Shown: positions 1-10,226 of the stretch, in pieces
Layout: each line of letters begins with the position of its first letter
Position numbering within the stretch: position 1 is the stretch's first letter
Notes under the pieces: model-generated
What the model was told of the DNA's origin: nothing
Databases searched by the model: none
Seen by the model: the letters and a program-made list of their open reading frames with translations, nothing else
NCBI RefSeq assembly: GCF_002252705.1
Contig: NZ_NQLA01000011.1
Span: 1 to 64,000, forward strand
DNA: 64,000 nt
Reading direction: 5' to 3'
Source: Vulcanococcus limneticus LL
GTDB lineage: Bacteria > Cyanobacteriota > Cyanobacteriia > PCC-6307 > Cyanobiaceae
Position numbers and translations under genes: made by a program

Positions 1-986
1 GGCTGGAGCTGGCGACGGGCCACGCTGCCGAAGGCCACCCCGGCGGCCCGGTCGCCGGGGGGCAGCAGGGCCAGGCTGCGGCCATTGGTGCCTCCCGCCA
101 GCTGCAGGGGGCCCGGGGGCGCCCAGGCCTGCAGCTCCGCCAGCAGGGCCACCGCCGCTCGCGCGGTGCCGGCCCCCACATCGCCGCTCATCGGCCGGCC
201 ATCCAGCTGCCAGAGCGGCCGCAGTCCGGCGGCCCGCACCAGGGCGAAGCGCTGCCACAGCTCGGCGGCCAGCTGTCGGGACGTGAGAGCCGCCCGGGGC
301 TGGGCCGCCTCTGGCCCCGCGGCCCCCCGCTCCAGGCCGCAGCTCACCGCCAGGCGCCGCAGCGGCACGCCGCTGGCTCGCACCTGCTCGAGGCGCCGCG
401 CAAAGGGTTCCAGGCGGCCGGGCTGGGTGTGCAGCTCCACGGCGTCGGGGCGCAGCTCCGCCAGCAGCGGCGCCACCGCCTCGGCCGCGAGGATCTGATG
501 TACTTCGCCGATCAGCCCGAGCGGGCAGGCCGGCAGGCAGCGGCCGCAGCCGTAGCAGCGCTCAGGGATCACGCCGCCGTCGGCACTGATGGCCAGGGCG
601 GGGCAGACCCGCTGGCAGGGGCGTGGGCAGTCGGGCGGGCAGAGAGCGGGATCGAAGCGGGCCTTGCGGAAGTGGGGGTCCTCACCGTCGCTGAGGCTCA
701 CCATCAGCCATGGCCGCGGGGCCTCCGGACGGCCCTCTGCTGGCGGCTGCTCCTGCTCGGCAGCCCAAGCCAGGCCACGGCGGGCGGCGGCGACCACGGC
801 CCGGTCGGCCGCCACGTCGATGCAGTGGACCCCGGCCAGGGCGTAAATGGCGCAGAGGTCCTCGATGGAGGCCAGGTCCTGGTTGCCGGCGCCGCAAATC
901 AACTTGACCCAGCGGCCAGCGGCCAGGGCCTGCTCGGGGGAGTCCGGTGCGCCGGCCAGGGGCGGGGGGGCCGCAACGGCGCCCAA
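1..986 (-). CDS. ldpA: LdpA-like iron-sulfur protein (3' end missing)
   Basis: Truncated at the left edge. The reading frame gives WVKLICGAGNQDLASIEDLC, then the cysteine clusters CPPDCPRPCQRVCP and CYGCGRCLPACP, a spacing typical of two [4Fe-4S] clusters, then the start of the LdpA C-terminal domain. In Synechococcus elongatus LdpA links light or redox state to the circadian period (family knowledge). No ATG suits the N-terminus; the best start is TTG at 986, a few bases past the ndhN stop, so the two are probably cotranscribed. ndhN-ldpA beside the ribosomal operon is familiar from picocyanobacteria. The start is uncertain; the family is well supported. Confidence 0.85.
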   Translation of the reverse strand, partial: MGAVAAPPPLAGAPDSPEQALAAGRWVKLICGAGNQDLASIEDLCAIYALAGVHCIDVAADRAVVAAARRGLAWAAEQEQPPAEGRPEAPRPWLMVSLSDGEDPHFRKARFDPALCPPDCPRPCQRVCPALAISADGGVIPERCYGCGRCLPACPLGLIGEVHQILAAEAVAPLLAELRPDAVELHTQPGRLEPFARRLEQVRASGVPLRRLAVSCGLERGAAGPEAAQPRAALTSRQLAAELWQRFALVRAAGLRPLWQLDGRPMSGDVGAGTARAAVALLAELQAWAPPGPLQLAGGTNGRSLALLPPGDRAAGVAFGSVARRQLQ

Positions 987-990
987 GGCC

Positions 991-1449
991 TCAGCCCACC
1001 AGCTGCTGCAGGGGCTGCCAGCGCAGGGCCCGGGCGCCGCCCATCTCCACCACGATCTTCAGCCGCGGCTCGCGCCGCGTCAGGTTCACCAGGGCCGCCA
1101 GTTCGGCGCTGGAGAGCACCTGGCCCTCGAGCAGCCACAGCAGGATCGGCGCGTCACCCTCCAGCAGGGCTCCGAGTTGCGGCGCGGCCATGTGCACCTC
1201 ACCGACCGCCGCCCCCCGGCCCACGCTCTGGTGGCCCAGGTGGGGTGGCCGCACGCCGTGCAGCTGCAGCAAAAAGGCCTCCGGATCGCCCAGGCCCCGG
1301 GCTGAGGTCATCTGGGCCCGATACCCTGCGGCCCGCAGCCGGCGCAGCAGCCGGGTCTCACTGCCGCCCTCCAGGGGCGCGTAGAGGGCCAGGGCTCCGG
1401 CCTGCTCCAGTTCCTGGCGAAATCCGCGACCGGTGAGCAGCAGGGGCAT
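991..1449 (-). CDS. ndhN: NAD(P)H-quinone oxidoreductase subunit N
   Basis: 152 residues beginning [18 protein letters not shown], with family stretches [31 protein letters not shown] and [11 protein letters not shown]. NdhN is a peripheral subunit found in cyanobacterial and plastid NDH-1, the thylakoid complex for respiration, cyclic electron flow and CO2 uptake. The length is normal and the ATG start is clear. It is transcribed away from the ribosomal operon and leads into ldpA, with the ldpA start almost touching its stop. Confidence 0.95.
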   Translation of the reverse strand: MPLLLTGRGFRQELEQAGALALYAPLEGGSETRLLRRLRAAGYRAQMTSARGLGDPEAFLLQLHGVRPPHLGHQSVGRGAAVGEVHMAAPQLGALLEGDAPILLWLLEGQVLSSAELAALVNLTRREPRLKIVVEMGGARALRWQPLQQLVG

Positions 1450-1956
1450 GCAGGCAGCAGAGCGCTGGCGTCAGTCTGGCAGCTGGGCCCCGGTCTTTGG
1501 TTCCCCCCTGGAGGAGGAGCTGGGTCGATGCGGTACCATCTTCGCTTGTGCAACTGCAACTGTGCCCGTCCGCTAGCCGGGCCTCCAGCGCACTGCACCA
1601 GGTCGCCAGTGGTGGCGACCTTCCCAGGCCAGTGCGGCCTCCCCAGCCCTCCTTCGGGATCGGCGCAGGAGTCACCGCCGGGAAACTGCTCCACGCGCCA
1701 GGACTGACCTCGGGAGAACCGCTTCGGCGATTCCTCCCCTGCAGATCAATCCGGTCCCCTCGGGGATTGCCTGGTCCGGTCGAGCAAGTCCCAGCCCGCT
1801 GTCTTCGATGCCGCTAGCTCCCCCGGTTTCTGCCGCCGCGCTCGCTTGAGCGCCACGCCCCGCCGGGTCAGCCCGTGAGCGCCGATTCAGCCCACACCAT
1901 TGCTGACTGCAGTCGCAGAGGGCAGTGGTGGTCCTGCTGGCGTTGTTCCCCTTCCT
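1450..1956. other. 507-base divergent intergenic region, ndhN/rplC
   Basis: No convincing gene. It must hold the ndhN promoter and the promoter and leader of the ribosomal superoperon. Visible structure: a perfect 7-bp hairpin at 1601-1620 (GGTCGCC, six-base loop, GGCGACC) and smaller CG-rich hairpins around 1728-1765. No convincing -35/-10 pair could be picked by eye. The length suggests a long rplC 5' UTR, which would suit feedback regulation by a ribosomal protein, but that is inference. Confidence 0.5.
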
Positions 1957-2604
1957 ATGTCCATCGGCATTCTTGGGAAGAAACTGGGCATGTCCCAGTT
2001 CTTCGACGACGAAGGCAGATCCATCCCGGTCACCGTGATCGAGGCGGGTCCCTGCCGCATCACCCAACTCAAAACCGACAGCACCGACGGCTACACCGCC
2101 GTCCAGCTGGGCTTCGGTGACATTCGCGAGAAGCTCGTCAACAAGCCGGCTAAGGGTCACCTGGCCAAGTCCGGCAGCGAGCCCCTGCGTCACCTGAAGG
2201 AGTACCGCGTCGACAGCGTCGACGGTCTGGAACTCGGCAGCGATGTCACCGTGGCCGCCTTTGAGGCGGGCCAGAAAGTCGATGTGAGCGGCGACACCAT
2301 TGGTCGCGGCTTCTCCGGCCTGCAGAAGCGCCACGGCTTCAGCCGCGGCCCGATGACCCACGGTTCGAAGAACCACCGCGAGCCCGGTTCGATCGGCGCC
2401 GGTACCACCCCCGGCCGTGTCTACCCCGGCAAGCGCATGGCGGGCCGCTACGGCGGCAAGCAGATCACCACCCGTGGGCTGGTGATTCTCAAGGTGGACA
2501 CCGAGCGCAATCTGCTGGTGGTGAAGGGCTCGGTTCCCGGCAAGCCGGGCACCCTGCTGAACATCCTCCCCGCCAAGCGGGTGGGCGCCAAAGCCGCGAA
2601 CTGA
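1957..2604 (+). CDS. rplC: 50S ribosomal protein L3 (uL3)
   Basis: 215 residues from ATG 1957 ([20 protein letters not shown]). The frame is open further upstream to a TTG at 1900, but that extension ([13 protein letters not shown]) has no family resemblance and was rejected. The central loop shows [20 protein letters not shown] and the basic end [19 protein letters not shown]3 is an early-assembly 23S rRNA binder near the peptidyl-transferase centre. It is the first gene of the operon here; rpsJ is absent upstream, as is usual in cyanobacteria. Confidence 0.97.
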   Translation: MSIGILGKKLGMSQFFDDEGRSIPVTVIEAGPCRITQLKTDSTDGYTAVQLGFGDIREKLVNKPAKGHLAKSGSEPLRHLKEYRVDSVDGLELGSDVTVAAFEAGQKVDVSGDTIGRGFSGLQKRHGFSRGPMTHGSKNHREPGSIGAGTTPGRVYPGKRMAGRYGGKQITTRGLVILKVDTERNLLVVKGSVPGKPGTLLNILPAKRVGAKAAN

Positions 2605-2615
2605 GGAGGACAGAG

Positions 2616-3251
2616 ATGACAACCATCGTCGTTCGCGACTGGCAAGGCAAGGAGGCTGGTTCCGCCAGTCTCGACCTGAAAGTCGCCAAGGAGAGTTCCG
2701 CCAAGGACCTCGTGCACCGCGCCGTGGTGCGCCAGCTGGCCCATGCCCGTCAGGGCACCGCCAGTACCCTCACACGCGCCGAAGTGGCCGGTGGCGGCCG
2801 CAAGCCCTACAAGCAGAAGGGCACCGGTCGTGCCCGCCAGGGTTCGATCCGCACTCCGCTGCGTCCCGGTGGTGGTGTGGTGTTCGGGCCCAAGCCCCGC
2901 ACCTACAACCTGGGGATGAACCGCAAGGAGCGGCGCCTCGCCCTGCGCACCGCCCTGGTGAGCCGTACTGCGGACATCACCGTGGTGAAGGGTTTCGCCG
3001 CTGGCCTGGACACCCCCAAGACCAAAGAAATCACCGCCGCCCTCGGCCGCCTCGGCATTGCCGAAGGTTCCAAGGTGCTGGTGGTGCTGGATGCCCCCAG
3101 TGAGGTGGTGCGCCGCTCGGTGCGCAACCTCGAAAAGGTGAAGCTGATCGCCGCCGATCAGCTCAACGTGTTCGATCTGCTCCACGCCAACGCCCTGGTG
3201 GTGAGCGAGGAAGCACTCGCGAAGATTCAGGAGGTCTACGGCGATGGCTGA
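2616..3251 (+). CDS. rplD: 50S ribosomal protein L4 (uL4)
   Basis: 211 residues. The long basic loop reads [19 protein letters not shown], which reaches into the exit tunnel, followed by the globular rRNA-binding fold. A clear Shine-Dalgarno (GAGGAGGA) sits 7-9 bases before the ATG. In E. coli L4 also represses its own operon; whether that holds here is unknown. Its 3' end overlaps rplW by 8 bases, consistent with translational coupling. Confidence 0.97.
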   Translation: MTTIVVRDWQGKEAGSASLDLKVAKESSAKDLVHRAVVRQLAHARQGTASTLTRAEVAGGGRKPYKQKGTGRARQGSIRTPLRPGGGVVFGPKPRTYNLGMNRKERRLALRTALVSRTADITVVKGFAAGLDTPKTKEITAALGRLGIAEGSKVLVVLDAPSEVVRRSVRNLEKVKLIAADQLNVFDLLHANALVVSEEALAKIQEVYGDG

Positions 3252-3546
3252 ACGTTTTGCAGGCCGGCTCGCGGATGTGATCCGCCGGCCGCTGATCACC
3301 GAGAAGGCCACCCGGGCCCTGGAGCAAAACCAGTACACCTTTGAGGTGGACCACCGGGCTGCCAAGCCCGACATCAAGGCCGCCGTCGAACAGCTGTTCG
3401 ATGTGAAGGTCGTCGGGATCAGCACCATGAACCCCCCGCGCCGCACCCGGCGTGTGGGCCGTTTCGCCGGCAAGCGCGCCCAGGTGAAGAAGGCGGTGGT
3501 GCGCCTTGCCGATGGCAGTGCCATCCAGCTGTTCCCTGAGTCCTGA
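3244..3546 (+). CDS. rplW: 50S ribosomal protein L23 (uL23)
   Basis: 100 residues with the hallmark [20 protein letters not shown] near the N-terminus and the [16 protein letters not shown] loop. L23 lies at the exit-tunnel mouth and docks trigger factor and SRP. Its ribosome-binding site (CAGGAGGT) lies inside rplD, and the start overlaps the rplD end by 8 bases. Confidence 0.96.
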   Translation: MAERFAGRLADVIRRPLITEKATRALEQNQYTFEVDHRAAKPDIKAAVEQLFDVKVVGISTMNPPRRTRRVGRFAGKRAQVKKAVVRLADGSAIQLFPES

Positions 3547-3561
3547 GGGGTCTGAACTGAC

Positions 3562-4425
3562 ATGGGAATCCGTAAGTACCGCCCGATTACGCCTGGCACC
3601 CGCACCCGGGTCGCCAGCGACTACGCCGAAGTCACCGGCCGGGGCCGCGAGCGCGGCCTTGTGGTGGCCAAGCACCAGCGCAAAGGCCGCAACAACCGCG
3701 GCGTGATCACCTGCCGCCACCGCGGCGGCGGCCACAAGCGCCTCTATCGCCTCGTCGACTTCCGTCGCGACAAGCACGGCGTGGTGGCCAAGGTGGCCGC
3801 CATCCACTACGACCCGCACCGCAACGCCCGTCTGGCGCTGCTCTTCTACGCCGATGGCGAGAAGCGCTACATCCTGGCTCCGGCCGGGGTGGCCGTCGGC
3901 TCCACGGTGGTCTCGGGTCCCGAGTCCCCGATCGAAAGCGGCAACGCCCTGCCCCTTTCGGCCATTCCCCTTGGCTCCAGCGTTCACAACGTGGAGCTGT
4001 ATGCAGGTCGCGGCGGCCAGATGGTGCGCACCGCCGGCGCCAGCGCCCAGGTGATGGCCAAAGAAGGTGACTACGTCGCCCTCAAGCTGCCCTCCACCGA
4101 GGTGCGCCTGGTGCGCCGTGAGTGCTACGCCACCCTCGGCGAAGTGGGCAACGCCGAAGTCCGCAACACCAGCCTCGGCAAGGCCGGCCGTCGCCGTTGG
4201 CTCGGTCGTCGTCCCCAGGTGCGCGGCTCGGTGATGAACCCCTGCGACCACCCCCACGGTGGTGGTGAGGGTCGCGCGCCGATCGGTCGCTCCGGCCCTG
4301 TGACCCCCTGGGGCAAGCCGGCCCTCGGCCTCAAGACCCGCAAGCGGAACAAACCCAGCAATCGGTTTGTGCTCCGGAAACGTCGCCGCACCTCCAAGCG
4401 GAGCCGTGGCGGACGCGATTCCTGA
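3562..4425 (+). CDS. rplB: 50S ribosomal protein L2 (uL2)
   Basis: 287 residues of normal length. The N-terminal RNA-binding part ends near [20 protein letters not shown], and the catalytic-centre loop [20 protein letters not shown] holds the conserved histidine at the peptidyl-transferase centre. L2 is essential for subunit association. The strongly basic C-terminus ([13 protein letters not shown]) is typical. Confidence 0.98.
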   Translation: MGIRKYRPITPGTRTRVASDYAEVTGRGRERGLVVAKHQRKGRNNRGVITCRHRGGGHKRLYRLVDFRRDKHGVVAKVAAIHYDPHRNARLALLFYADGEKRYILAPAGVAVGSTVVSGPESPIESGNALPLSAIPLGSSVHNVELYAGRGGQMVRTAGASAQVMAKEGDYVALKLPSTEVRLVRRECYATLGEVGNAEVRNTSLGKAGRRRWLGRRPQVRGSVMNPCDHPHGGGEGRAPIGRSGPVTPWGKPALGLKTRKRNKPSNRFVLRKRRRTSKRSRGGRDS

Positions 4426-4460
4426 TGAACCACACCGCTTTGCTTTCCGCTTAAACCGCC

Positions 4461-4736
4461 ATGGGACGTTCACTCAAAAAAGGCCCGTTTGTTGCCGACA
4501 GCCTGCTCCGCAAGGTTGAAAAGCAGAACGCCGCCGACGACAAGTCCGTGATCAAGACCTGGTCGCGGGCATCCACCATCCTGCCGATGATGATCGGCCA
4601 CACCATTGCCGTTCACAACGGCAAGGCCCATGTTCCCGTCTATGTGACGGAGCAGATGGTGGGTCACAAGCTCGGGGAATTTGCGCCCACCCGCAACTTC
4701 CGGGGCCACATCAAGGACAAGAAAGGAGGCCGCTGA
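4461..4736 (+). CDS. rpsS: 30S ribosomal protein S19 (uS19)
   Basis: 91 residues, [20 protein letters not shown], with [23 protein letters not shown] and [17 protein letters not shown]19 sits in the 30S head and contacts S13 and the A-site side. No strong Shine-Dalgarno is visible before this ATG; translation may be coupled to rplB, which ends 35 bases upstream. Confidence 0.96.
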   Translation: MGRSLKKGPFVADSLLRKVEKQNAADDKSVIKTWSRASTILPMMIGHTIAVHNGKAHVPVYVTEQMVGHKLGEFAPTRNFRGHIKDKKGGR

Positions 4737-4740
4737 GGAC

Positions 4741-5094
4741 ATGGCTAACAGCTCCAACCAAACGGCTCAGGCCCATGGCCGCTACATCCGTGGCTCCGTG
4801 TCCAAGGTGCGCCGGGTGCTCGATCAGATCCGCGGTCGCTCCTATCGCGATGCGCTGATCATGCTCGAGTTCATGCCTTACCGCTCCACCGGCCCGATCA
4901 CCAAGGTGCTGCGCTCCGCGGTGGCCAACGCCGAGAACAATCTGGGTCTGGATCCCGCCAACCTCGTGATCTCTGCGGCCACGGCCGACATGGGTCCCGT
5001 GCTGAAGCGCTTCCGCCCCCGCGCCCAGGGTCGCGCCTATGCGATTCAGAAAAAAACCTGCCACATCAGCATTGCTGTGGCTCCTTCCGCCTGA
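4741..5094 (+). CDS. rplV: 50S ribosomal protein L22 (uL22)
   Basis: 117 residues from ATG 4741 ([19 protein letters not shown]), four bases after the rpsS stop. A longer in-frame version starting inside rpsS was rejected. The tunnel-lining beta-hairpin region reads [21 protein letters not shown]22 contacts all 23S rRNA domains and lines the constriction that binds macrolides. An AAAGGAGG ribosome-binding site lies at the end of rpsS. Confidence 0.96.
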   Translation: MANSSNQTAQAHGRYIRGSVSKVRRVLDQIRGRSYRDALIMLEFMPYRSTGPITKVLRSAVANAENNLGLDPANLVISAATADMGPVLKRFRPRAQGRAYAIQKKTCHISIAVAPSA

Positions 5095-5112
5095 TCCCGA
5101 GGACACCGAACG

Positions 5113-5841
5113 ATGGGACACAAGATCCATCCAACCGGCCTGCGCCTGGGGATCACCCAGGAGCACCGGTCCCGCTGGTACGCCCCCAGCAAGACCTATC
5201 CGACCCTCCTTCAGGAGGATGATCGGATCCGCAAGTTCATCCACAAGAAGTACGGCGCCGCCGGCATCAGCGATGTGCTGATTGCCCGCAAGGCCGACCA
5301 GCTCGAGGTCGAGCTCAAGACCGCCCGTCCCGGCGTGCTCGTGGGCCGTCAGGGCAGCGGCATTGAGGAACTGCGCGCCGGTATTCAGAAAACCGTCGGG
5401 GATGCCAGCCGTCAGGTGCGCATCAACGTGGTCGAAGTGGAGCGCGTCGATGCCGACGCCTATCTGCTGGCCGAGTACATCGCCCAGCAGCTGGAGAAGC
5501 GCGTGGCCTTCCGCCGCGTGCTCCGCATGACCGTCCAGCGCGCCCAGCGCGCCGGCGTCCTGGGCCTGAAGATCCAGGTGAGCGGCCGCCTCAACGGCGC
5601 CGAGATCGCCCGGACCGAGTGGACCCGCGAAGGCCGTGTGCCCCTGCACACCCTCCGCGCCGATATCGATTACGCCACCAAGGTCGCCTCCACCACCTAC
5701 GGGGTGCTGGGGATCAAGGTGTGGGTGTTCAAGGGGGAAGTCCTTCCTGGTCAGCAGGACAAGGTGCCCGTGGGTGCGGCACCCAAGCGCCGCACCAGCC
5801 GGCGGCCCCAACAGTTCGAAGACCGTTCGAACGAAGAGTGA
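5113..5841 (+). CDS. rpsC: 30S ribosomal protein S3 (uS3)
   Basis: 242 residues. [20 protein letters not shown] is the conserved N-terminus, and the KH domain shows the GxxG loop in [14 protein letters not shown]3 forms part of the mRNA entry channel and has helicase activity with S4. The C-terminal tail is basic and proline-rich. The gene sits 18 bases after rplV. Confidence 0.97.
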   Translation: MGHKIHPTGLRLGITQEHRSRWYAPSKTYPTLLQEDDRIRKFIHKKYGAAGISDVLIARKADQLEVELKTARPGVLVGRQGSGIEELRAGIQKTVGDASRQVRINVVEVERVDADAYLLAEYIAQQLEKRVAFRRVLRMTVQRAQRAGVLGLKIQVSGRLNGAEIARTEWTREGRVPLHTLRADIDYATKVASTTYGVLGIKVWVFKGEVLPGQQDKVPVGAAPKRRTSRRPQQFEDRSNEE

Positions 5842-5857
5842 TCAGGAGGCCTGAACC

Positions 5858-6316
5858 ATGCTGAGTCCCAGACGCGTCAAATTCCGCAAGCAGCAGCGCG
5901 GCCGCATGCGCGGCATCGCCACCCGAGGCAACACCATTGCCTTCGGTGACTTCGCGCTCCAGGCCCAAGAGTGCGGGTGGATCACCTCCCGCCAGATCGA
6001 GGCCTGCCGTCGTGCCATGACCCGCCATGTCAAGCGGGGCGGGAAAATCTGGATCCGGATCTTCCCAGATAAGCCGGTCACCATGCGCCCCGCCGAGACC
6101 CGGATGGGTTCCGGTAAGGGCAACCCGGAATTCTGGGTGGCCGTGATCAAGCCCGGTCGCATCCTCTTTGAGATGGGTGGTGCCGAAATCACCCCCGATA
6201 TCGCCAAGGAGGCCATGCGCCTGGCGCAGTACAAACTGCCCCTGAAGACCAAGTTTCTGAGCCTGGCTGACCAAGAGGCCGCCCAGGTCGCAGAAGTCGC
6301 CACCGTGGAGTCCTGA
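5858..6316 (+). CDS. rplP: 50S ribosomal protein L16 (uL16)
   Basis: 152 residues, [20 protein letters not shown], with [26 protein letters not shown]16 is a late-assembly protein at the base of the central protuberance and helps position A-site tRNA. It is preceded by a strong Shine-Dalgarno (TCAGGAGGCC) and followed after two bases by rpmC. Confidence 0.97.
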   Translation: MLSPRRVKFRKQQRGRMRGIATRGNTIAFGDFALQAQECGWITSRQIEACRRAMTRHVKRGGKIWIRIFPDKPVTMRPAETRMGSGKGNPEFWVAVIKPGRILFEMGGAEITPDIAKEAMRLAQYKLPLKTKFLSLADQEAAQVAEVATVES

Positions 6317-6318
6317 CC

Positions 6319-6528
6319 ATGGCACGTCCCGACATCGCCGAACTGCGCAAGCTCTCCGGCGAGGAGATCACCGCCCAGATCGACGGCACCCGCCGCGAAC
6401 TGTTCACCCTGCGTTTCGAGCAGGCCACCCGCCGGCTCGAAACGCCGCACCGCTTCAAGGCCGCCCGCATCAAGCTGGCCCAGCTGCTGACGGTGCAATC
6501 CGAGCGCCAGCGCTCCGCCGCTTCCTGA
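6319..6528 (+). CDS. rpmC: 50S ribosomal protein L29 (uL29)
   Basis: 69 residues: a two-helix protein ([20 protein letters not shown] and [20 protein letters not shown]). L29 lies beside L23 at the tunnel exit. It begins two bases after rplP, so the pair is likely coupled. Confidence 0.95.
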   Translation: MARPDIAELRKLSGEEITAQIDGTRRELFTLRFEQATRRLETPHRFKAARIKLAQLLTVQSERQRSAAS

Positions 6529-6545
6529 TTCCCCCCATACCAGTC

Positions 6546-6797
6546 ATGGCACTCAAGGAAAGGGTCGGCACCGTCGTCAGCGACAAGATGGACAAAACGG
6601 TGGTGGTGGCGGTGGAAAACCGCTTCCCCCATCCCATCTATCAGAAGACGGTGAGCCGCACCACCCGCTACAAGGCCCACGACGAGACCAACGCCGTCAA
6701 GGTGGGCGATCGGGTTCGCATCACCGAAACCCGTCCCCTCAGCCGCACCAAGCGTTGGGCCGTGGCCGAGGTTCTCTCCAATACCAGCGCCAGCTGA
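6546..6797 (+). CDS. rpsQ: 30S ribosomal protein S17 (uS17)
   Basis: 83 residues, OB-fold protein beginning [20 protein letters not shown] with the conserved [19 protein letters not shown] and [20 protein letters not shown]17 is a primary 16S rRNA 5'-domain binder. Confidence 0.96.
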   Translation: MALKERVGTVVSDKMDKTVVVAVENRFPHPIYQKTVSRTTRYKAHDETNAVKVGDRVRITETRPLSRTKRWAVAEVLSNTSAS

Positions 6798-6809
6798 GGA
6801 AGACTCCCG

Positions 6810-7175
6810 ATGATTCAACAGGAAACTTTCCTCACCGTCGCTGACAACAGCGGCGCCAAGCGGATCCAGTGCATCCGTGTGCTGGGCACCAACCGTCGCT
6901 ATGCCCACGTGGGCGACGTGATCGTGGCCGCCGTCAAGGATGCGATGCCCAACATGGGCGTCAAGAAGTCGGACGTGGTCAAGGCCGTGGTGGTGCGCAC
7001 CAAGGCCACCCTGCGCCGCGACACCGGTAACTCGATCCGGTTTGACGACAACGCCGCCGTGATCCTCGGCAACGACAACAACCCCAAGGGCACCCGCGTC
7101 TTTGGTCCTGTCGCCCGCGAACTGCGCGAGCGCAATTTCACCAAGATCGTGTCCCTCGCTCCGGAGGTGATCTGA
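6810..7175 (+). CDS. rplN: 50S ribosomal protein L14 (uL14)
   Basis: 121 residues, [20 protein letters not shown], with [20 protein letters not shown] and [21 protein letters not shown]14 forms an intersubunit bridge and is the docking site of the silencing factor RsfS. The next gene starts after one base. Confidence 0.97.
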   Translation: MIQQETFLTVADNSGAKRIQCIRVLGTNRRYAHVGDVIVAAVKDAMPNMGVKKSDVVKAVVVRTKATLRRDTGNSIRFDDNAAVILGNDNNPKGTRVFGPVARELRERNFTKIVSLAPEVI

Positions 7176-7176
7176 G

Positions 7177-7533
7177 ATGGCGACTGCCACCCCCAAGGCC
7201 AAGGCCCAGGTGCGCATCAAGATGCGCATCAAGAAGGGCGACACCGTCCAGGTGATCGCCGGCAAGGACAAGGGCAAGACCGGTGAGGTCCTGCGCACCC
7301 TGCCCTACGAGAACCGCGTGGTGGTGCAGGGCATCAACCTGCGCACCCGCCACGTCAAGCCCACCCAGGAGGGCGAATCCGGTCGCATCGTGACCGAGGA
7401 AGCCTCCGTGCATGCCTCCAACGTGCAGCTGTATTCCACCGAGAAGAAGGTGACCAGCCGTGTGGAGATCGTGGTGGAGAAGGACGGCACCAAGAAGCGC
7501 CGCCTCAAGAAGACCGGCGAGATCCTGGACTGA
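7177..7533 (+). CDS. rplX: 50S ribosomal protein L24 (uL24)
   Basis: 118 residues. The KOW motif is visible as [20 protein letters not shown], followed by [19 protein letters not shown]24 initiates 50S assembly. A 109-base gap follows before rplE, longer than the other gaps in this part of the operon; no hairpin with a T tract was seen there. Confidence 0.96.
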   Translation: MATATPKAKAQVRIKMRIKKGDTVQVIAGKDKGKTGEVLRTLPYENRVVVQGINLRTRHVKPTQEGESGRIVTEEASVHASNVQLYSTEKKVTSRVEIVVEKDGTKKRRLKKTGEILD

Positions 7534-7642
7534 GTCTTCTCACCCCAGGCCCCTGATCGGTCTCCGCTACATCCGCCTCTCTTCCCTTCTGTCCCTGTCC
7601 GCCTTCTGACAACGCCCAGAAGCGCAACCCCTTCCCCCCGTC

Positions 7643-8182
7643 ATGTCCCTCAAACAGAACTATCGGGAGAAGATCCAGCCCAAGCTGCTCAAGGATCTCA
7701 ATCTCTCGAATATCCACGAAGTCCCCAAGGTGGTGAAAGTCACCGTCAACCGGGGCCTCGGTGAAGCCGCCCAGAATGCCAAGGCCCTCGAGGCCTCGAT
7801 CGTGGAGCTGGCCACCATCACCGGCCAGAAGGTCGTGGTGACCCGCGCCAAGAAGGCCATCGCCGGCTTCAAGATCCGTCAGGGCATGCCGATTGGTGTG
7901 GCCGTCACCCTCCGCGGTGATCGGATGTACGCCTTCCTCGAACGCCTCATCCACCTCGCCCTCCCCCGCATCCGCGACTTCCGCGGCGTGAGTGCCAAGA
8001 GCTTCGACGGTCGGGGGAACTACACCCTGGGTATCCGGGAACAGATCATCTTCCCTGAGATCTCCTTCGACAAGATCGATGCCATCCGGGGCATGGACAT
8101 CACCATCGTGACCACCGCCCGTAACGACGAAGAGGGCCGCGCCCTCCTGCGCGAGATGGGAATGCCGTTCCAGAGCAACTGA
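7643..8182 (+). CDS. rplE: 50S ribosomal protein L5 (uL5)
   Basis: 179 residues with [40 protein letters not shown] and FEKRxxDFRG-type [20 protein letters not shown]5 binds 5S rRNA with L18 and touches P-site tRNA. In many bacteria rpsN follows; here rpsH comes directly, so S14 must be encoded elsewhere. Confidence 0.97.
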   Translation: MSLKQNYREKIQPKLLKDLNLSNIHEVPKVVKVTVNRGLGEAAQNAKALEASIVELATITGQKVVVTRAKKAIAGFKIRQGMPIGVAVTLRGDRMYAFLERLIHLALPRIRDFRGVSAKSFDGRGNYTLGIREQIIFPEISFDKIDAIRGMDITIVTTARNDEEGRALLREMGMPFQSN

Positions 8183-8201
8183 GCCCTCTTCGGATCCGAC
8201 C

Positions 8202-8603
8202 ATGGCTAATCACGACCCGATTTCCGACCTGCTCACCCGCATCCGCAATGCGAGTGAGAAGCGTCACCAGACCACCAAGGTGCCGGCCTCCCGCATCGTC
8301 CGCAGCATCGCCAACGTGCTGCAGCAGGAGGGCTTCATCGCTGATATCACCGAAGAAGGTGAAGGCGTTCTCAAGCACCTCGTGCTCGAGCTGAAGTACA
8401 GCGGCAAGCACCGCCAACCCACCATCCGCACCGTGCAGCGCGTCAGCAAGCCCGGCCTGCGGATTTACAAGAACACCCGCCAGCTGCCCAAGGTTCTTGG
8501 CGGCCTCGGCGTGGCCATCATCTCCACCTCCAAGGGTGTGATGAGCGACCGCGATGCCCGCAAGCAGGGCGTCGGCGGCGAAGTGCTCTGCTACGTCTAC
8601 TGA
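8202..8603 (+). CDS. rpsH: 30S ribosomal protein S8 (uS8)
   Basis: 133 residues, [20 protein letters not shown], ending with the conserved [21 protein letters not shown]8 binds the central 16S rRNA domain; in E. coli it also represses the spc operon by binding near rplE. Whether it does so here cannot be seen. Confidence 0.97.
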   Translation: MANHDPISDLLTRIRNASEKRHQTTKVPASRIVRSIANVLQQEGFIADITEEGEGVLKHLVLELKYSGKHRQPTIRTVQRVSKPGLRIYKNTRQLPKVLGGLGVAIISTSKGVMSDRDARKQGVGGEVLCYVY

Positions 8604-8618
8604 TAGGGAGGTCAACCC

Positions 8619-9158
8619 ATGTCTCGTATTGGTAAAGCGCCGATTCCCGTACCCAACGCGGTCACCGTCAGCCTCAACGGGCTCGACGTGACCGTGAAGG
8701 GTCCCAAGGGGGAATTGAGCCGCACCCTCCCCGATGGCGTCGCCATCGCCCAGGACGGCAACACCCTGGTGGTGAGCCCCGTCAACGGCAGCCGCCGTTC
8801 CCGGGAGCGCCACGGCCTCTGCCGCACCCTCGTGGCCAACATGGTCGAGGGCGTCAGCAACGGCTTCACCCGCAAGCTCGAGATCGTCGGCGTGGGCTAC
8901 CGCGCCGCTGTCCAGGGCAAGAAGCTGGTGGTGAGCGCCGGCTACAGCCATCAGGTGGAGCTGGATCCCCCCGCGGGTGTCAGTTTCGCCGTTGACGGCA
9001 ACACCACCGTGTTGGTGTCCGGTGCCGACAAGGAAGTTGTGGGCAACGAAGCCGCCAAGGTGCGCGCCATCCGTCCGCCTGAGCCCTACAAGGGCAAGGG
9101 CATCAAGTACGAGGGCGAACGCATCCTGCGCAAGGCCGGTAAGACCGGTAAGAAATGA
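8619..9158 (+). CDS. rplF: 50S ribosomal protein L6 (uL6)
   Basis: 179 residues, [20 protein letters not shown], with the L6 signature [20 protein letters not shown] near the C-terminus. L6 sits near the factor-binding site and sarcin-ricin loop. A strong Shine-Dalgarno (TAGGGAGGTC) precedes the ATG. Confidence 0.97.
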   Translation: MSRIGKAPIPVPNAVTVSLNGLDVTVKGPKGELSRTLPDGVAIAQDGNTLVVSPVNGSRRSRERHGLCRTLVANMVEGVSNGFTRKLEIVGVGYRAAVQGKKLVVSAGYSHQVELDPPAGVSFAVDGNTTVLVSGADKEVVGNEAAKVRAIRPPEPYKGKGIKYEGERILRKAGKTGKK

Positions 9159-9190
9159 GGTCTGCCTGAGCGTCGTTACCCAGTACCCCA

Positions 9191-9556
9191 ATGTCGTCCC
9201 TTACTCGCAAGCAGCAGACCCAGAAGCGGCACCGCCGCCTGCGTCGCCATCTGGCCGGCACCGCGGTTCGCCCCCGGCTCGCCGTGTTCCGCTCCAACAA
9301 TCACATCTACGCCCAGGTCATCGACGACGCGGCCCAGAACACCCTGTGTTCCGCCTCGACCGTCGACAAGGAGCTCCGCACCAGCCTCACGCTTGGTTCC
9401 AACTCTGACGCTTCCGTCGCCGTTGGTCAGCTGGTCGCCAAGCGGGCCCTTGCCAAGGGCATCCAGCAGGTGGTCTTCGATCGCGGCGGCAACCTGTACC
9501 ACGGCCGGGTCAAGGCCCTGGCTGATGCCGCCCGGGAAGCGGGCCTTCAGTTCTGA
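9191..9556 (+). CDS. rplR: 50S ribosomal protein L18 (uL18)
   Basis: 121 residues, [20 protein letters not shown], very basic N-terminus, then [20 protein letters not shown] and [21 protein letters not shown]18 is the main 5S rRNA binder with L5. Confidence 0.96.
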   Translation: MSSLTRKQQTQKRHRRLRRHLAGTAVRPRLAVFRSNNHIYAQVIDDAAQNTLCSASTVDKELRTSLTLGSNSDASVAVGQLVAKRALAKGIQQVVFDRGGNLYHGRVKALADAAREAGLQF

Positions 9557-9570
9557 TCCCTGCTCTCACC

Positions 9571-10218
9571 ATGACGGAAACCAACGATCAAGTTCAGTCC
9601 AACGCGGTGCCCGCCGCCTCCGACGTTCCTGCCGCGGCCGAAGGCCAGCAGGAGCGCCGCGGTGGCCGCGGTGACGGCAGGGGTGGTGACCGCAAGGGCG
9701 GTCGGGGCCGCGACAACCGTCGCGGTCAGGAGCGCGACTCCGAGTGGCAGGAGCGCGTGGTGCAGATCCGCCGGGTCTCCAAGACCGTCAAGGGCGGCAA
9801 GAAGATGAGCTTCCGGGCCATCGTTGTCGTCGGCAACGAGAAGGGCCAGGTGGGAGTGGGTGTTGGCAAGGCCGGCGATGTGATCGGTGCCGTCCGCAAG
9901 GGCGTGGCCGATGGCAAGAAGCACCTGGTCAAGGTGCCCCTCACCCGCCACTCCTCGATCCCCACCCTCGGCAACGGCCGTGACGGCGCCGCCAGCGTGC
10001 TGATCCGCCCCGCTGCCCCTGGTACCGGTGTGATCGCTGGCGGCTCCATCCGCACGGTGCTGGAGCTCGCCGGCATCAAGAACGTGCTTGCCAAGCGCCT
10101 GGGCTCCAAGACCCCCCTCAACAACGCCCGGGCCGCCGTGGACGCCCTCAACGGCCTGCGCACCCACAAGGAGACCGCCAAGGAGCGGGGCATCTCCCTC
10201 GAGCAGATCTACTCCTGA
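9571..10218 (+). CDS. rpsE: 30S ribosomal protein S5 (uS5) with Gly/Arg-rich N-terminal extension
   Basis: 215 residues. The S5 core begins near residue 55 ([20 protein letters not shown]) and contains [20 protein letters not shown] and [20 protein letters not shown]. The first ~55 residues are an acidic/alanine stretch followed by an RGG-like run ([19 protein letters not shown]). S5 helps decoding fidelity. The extension is longer than in E. coli; cyanobacterial S5 proteins commonly carry one. rpmD (L30), which follows rpsE in many bacteria, is absent. Confidence 0.96.
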   Translation: MTETNDQVQSNAVPAASDVPAAAEGQQERRGGRGDGRGGDRKGGRGRDNRRGQERDSEWQERVVQIRRVSKTVKGGKKMSFRAIVVVGNEKGQVGVGVGKAGDVIGAVRKGVADGKKHLVKVPLTRHSSIPTLGNGRDGAASVLIRPAAPGTGVIAGGSIRTVLELAGIKNVLAKRLGSKTPLNNARAAVDALNGLRTHKETAKERGISLEQIYS

Positions 10219-10226
10219 GGCCCGCC

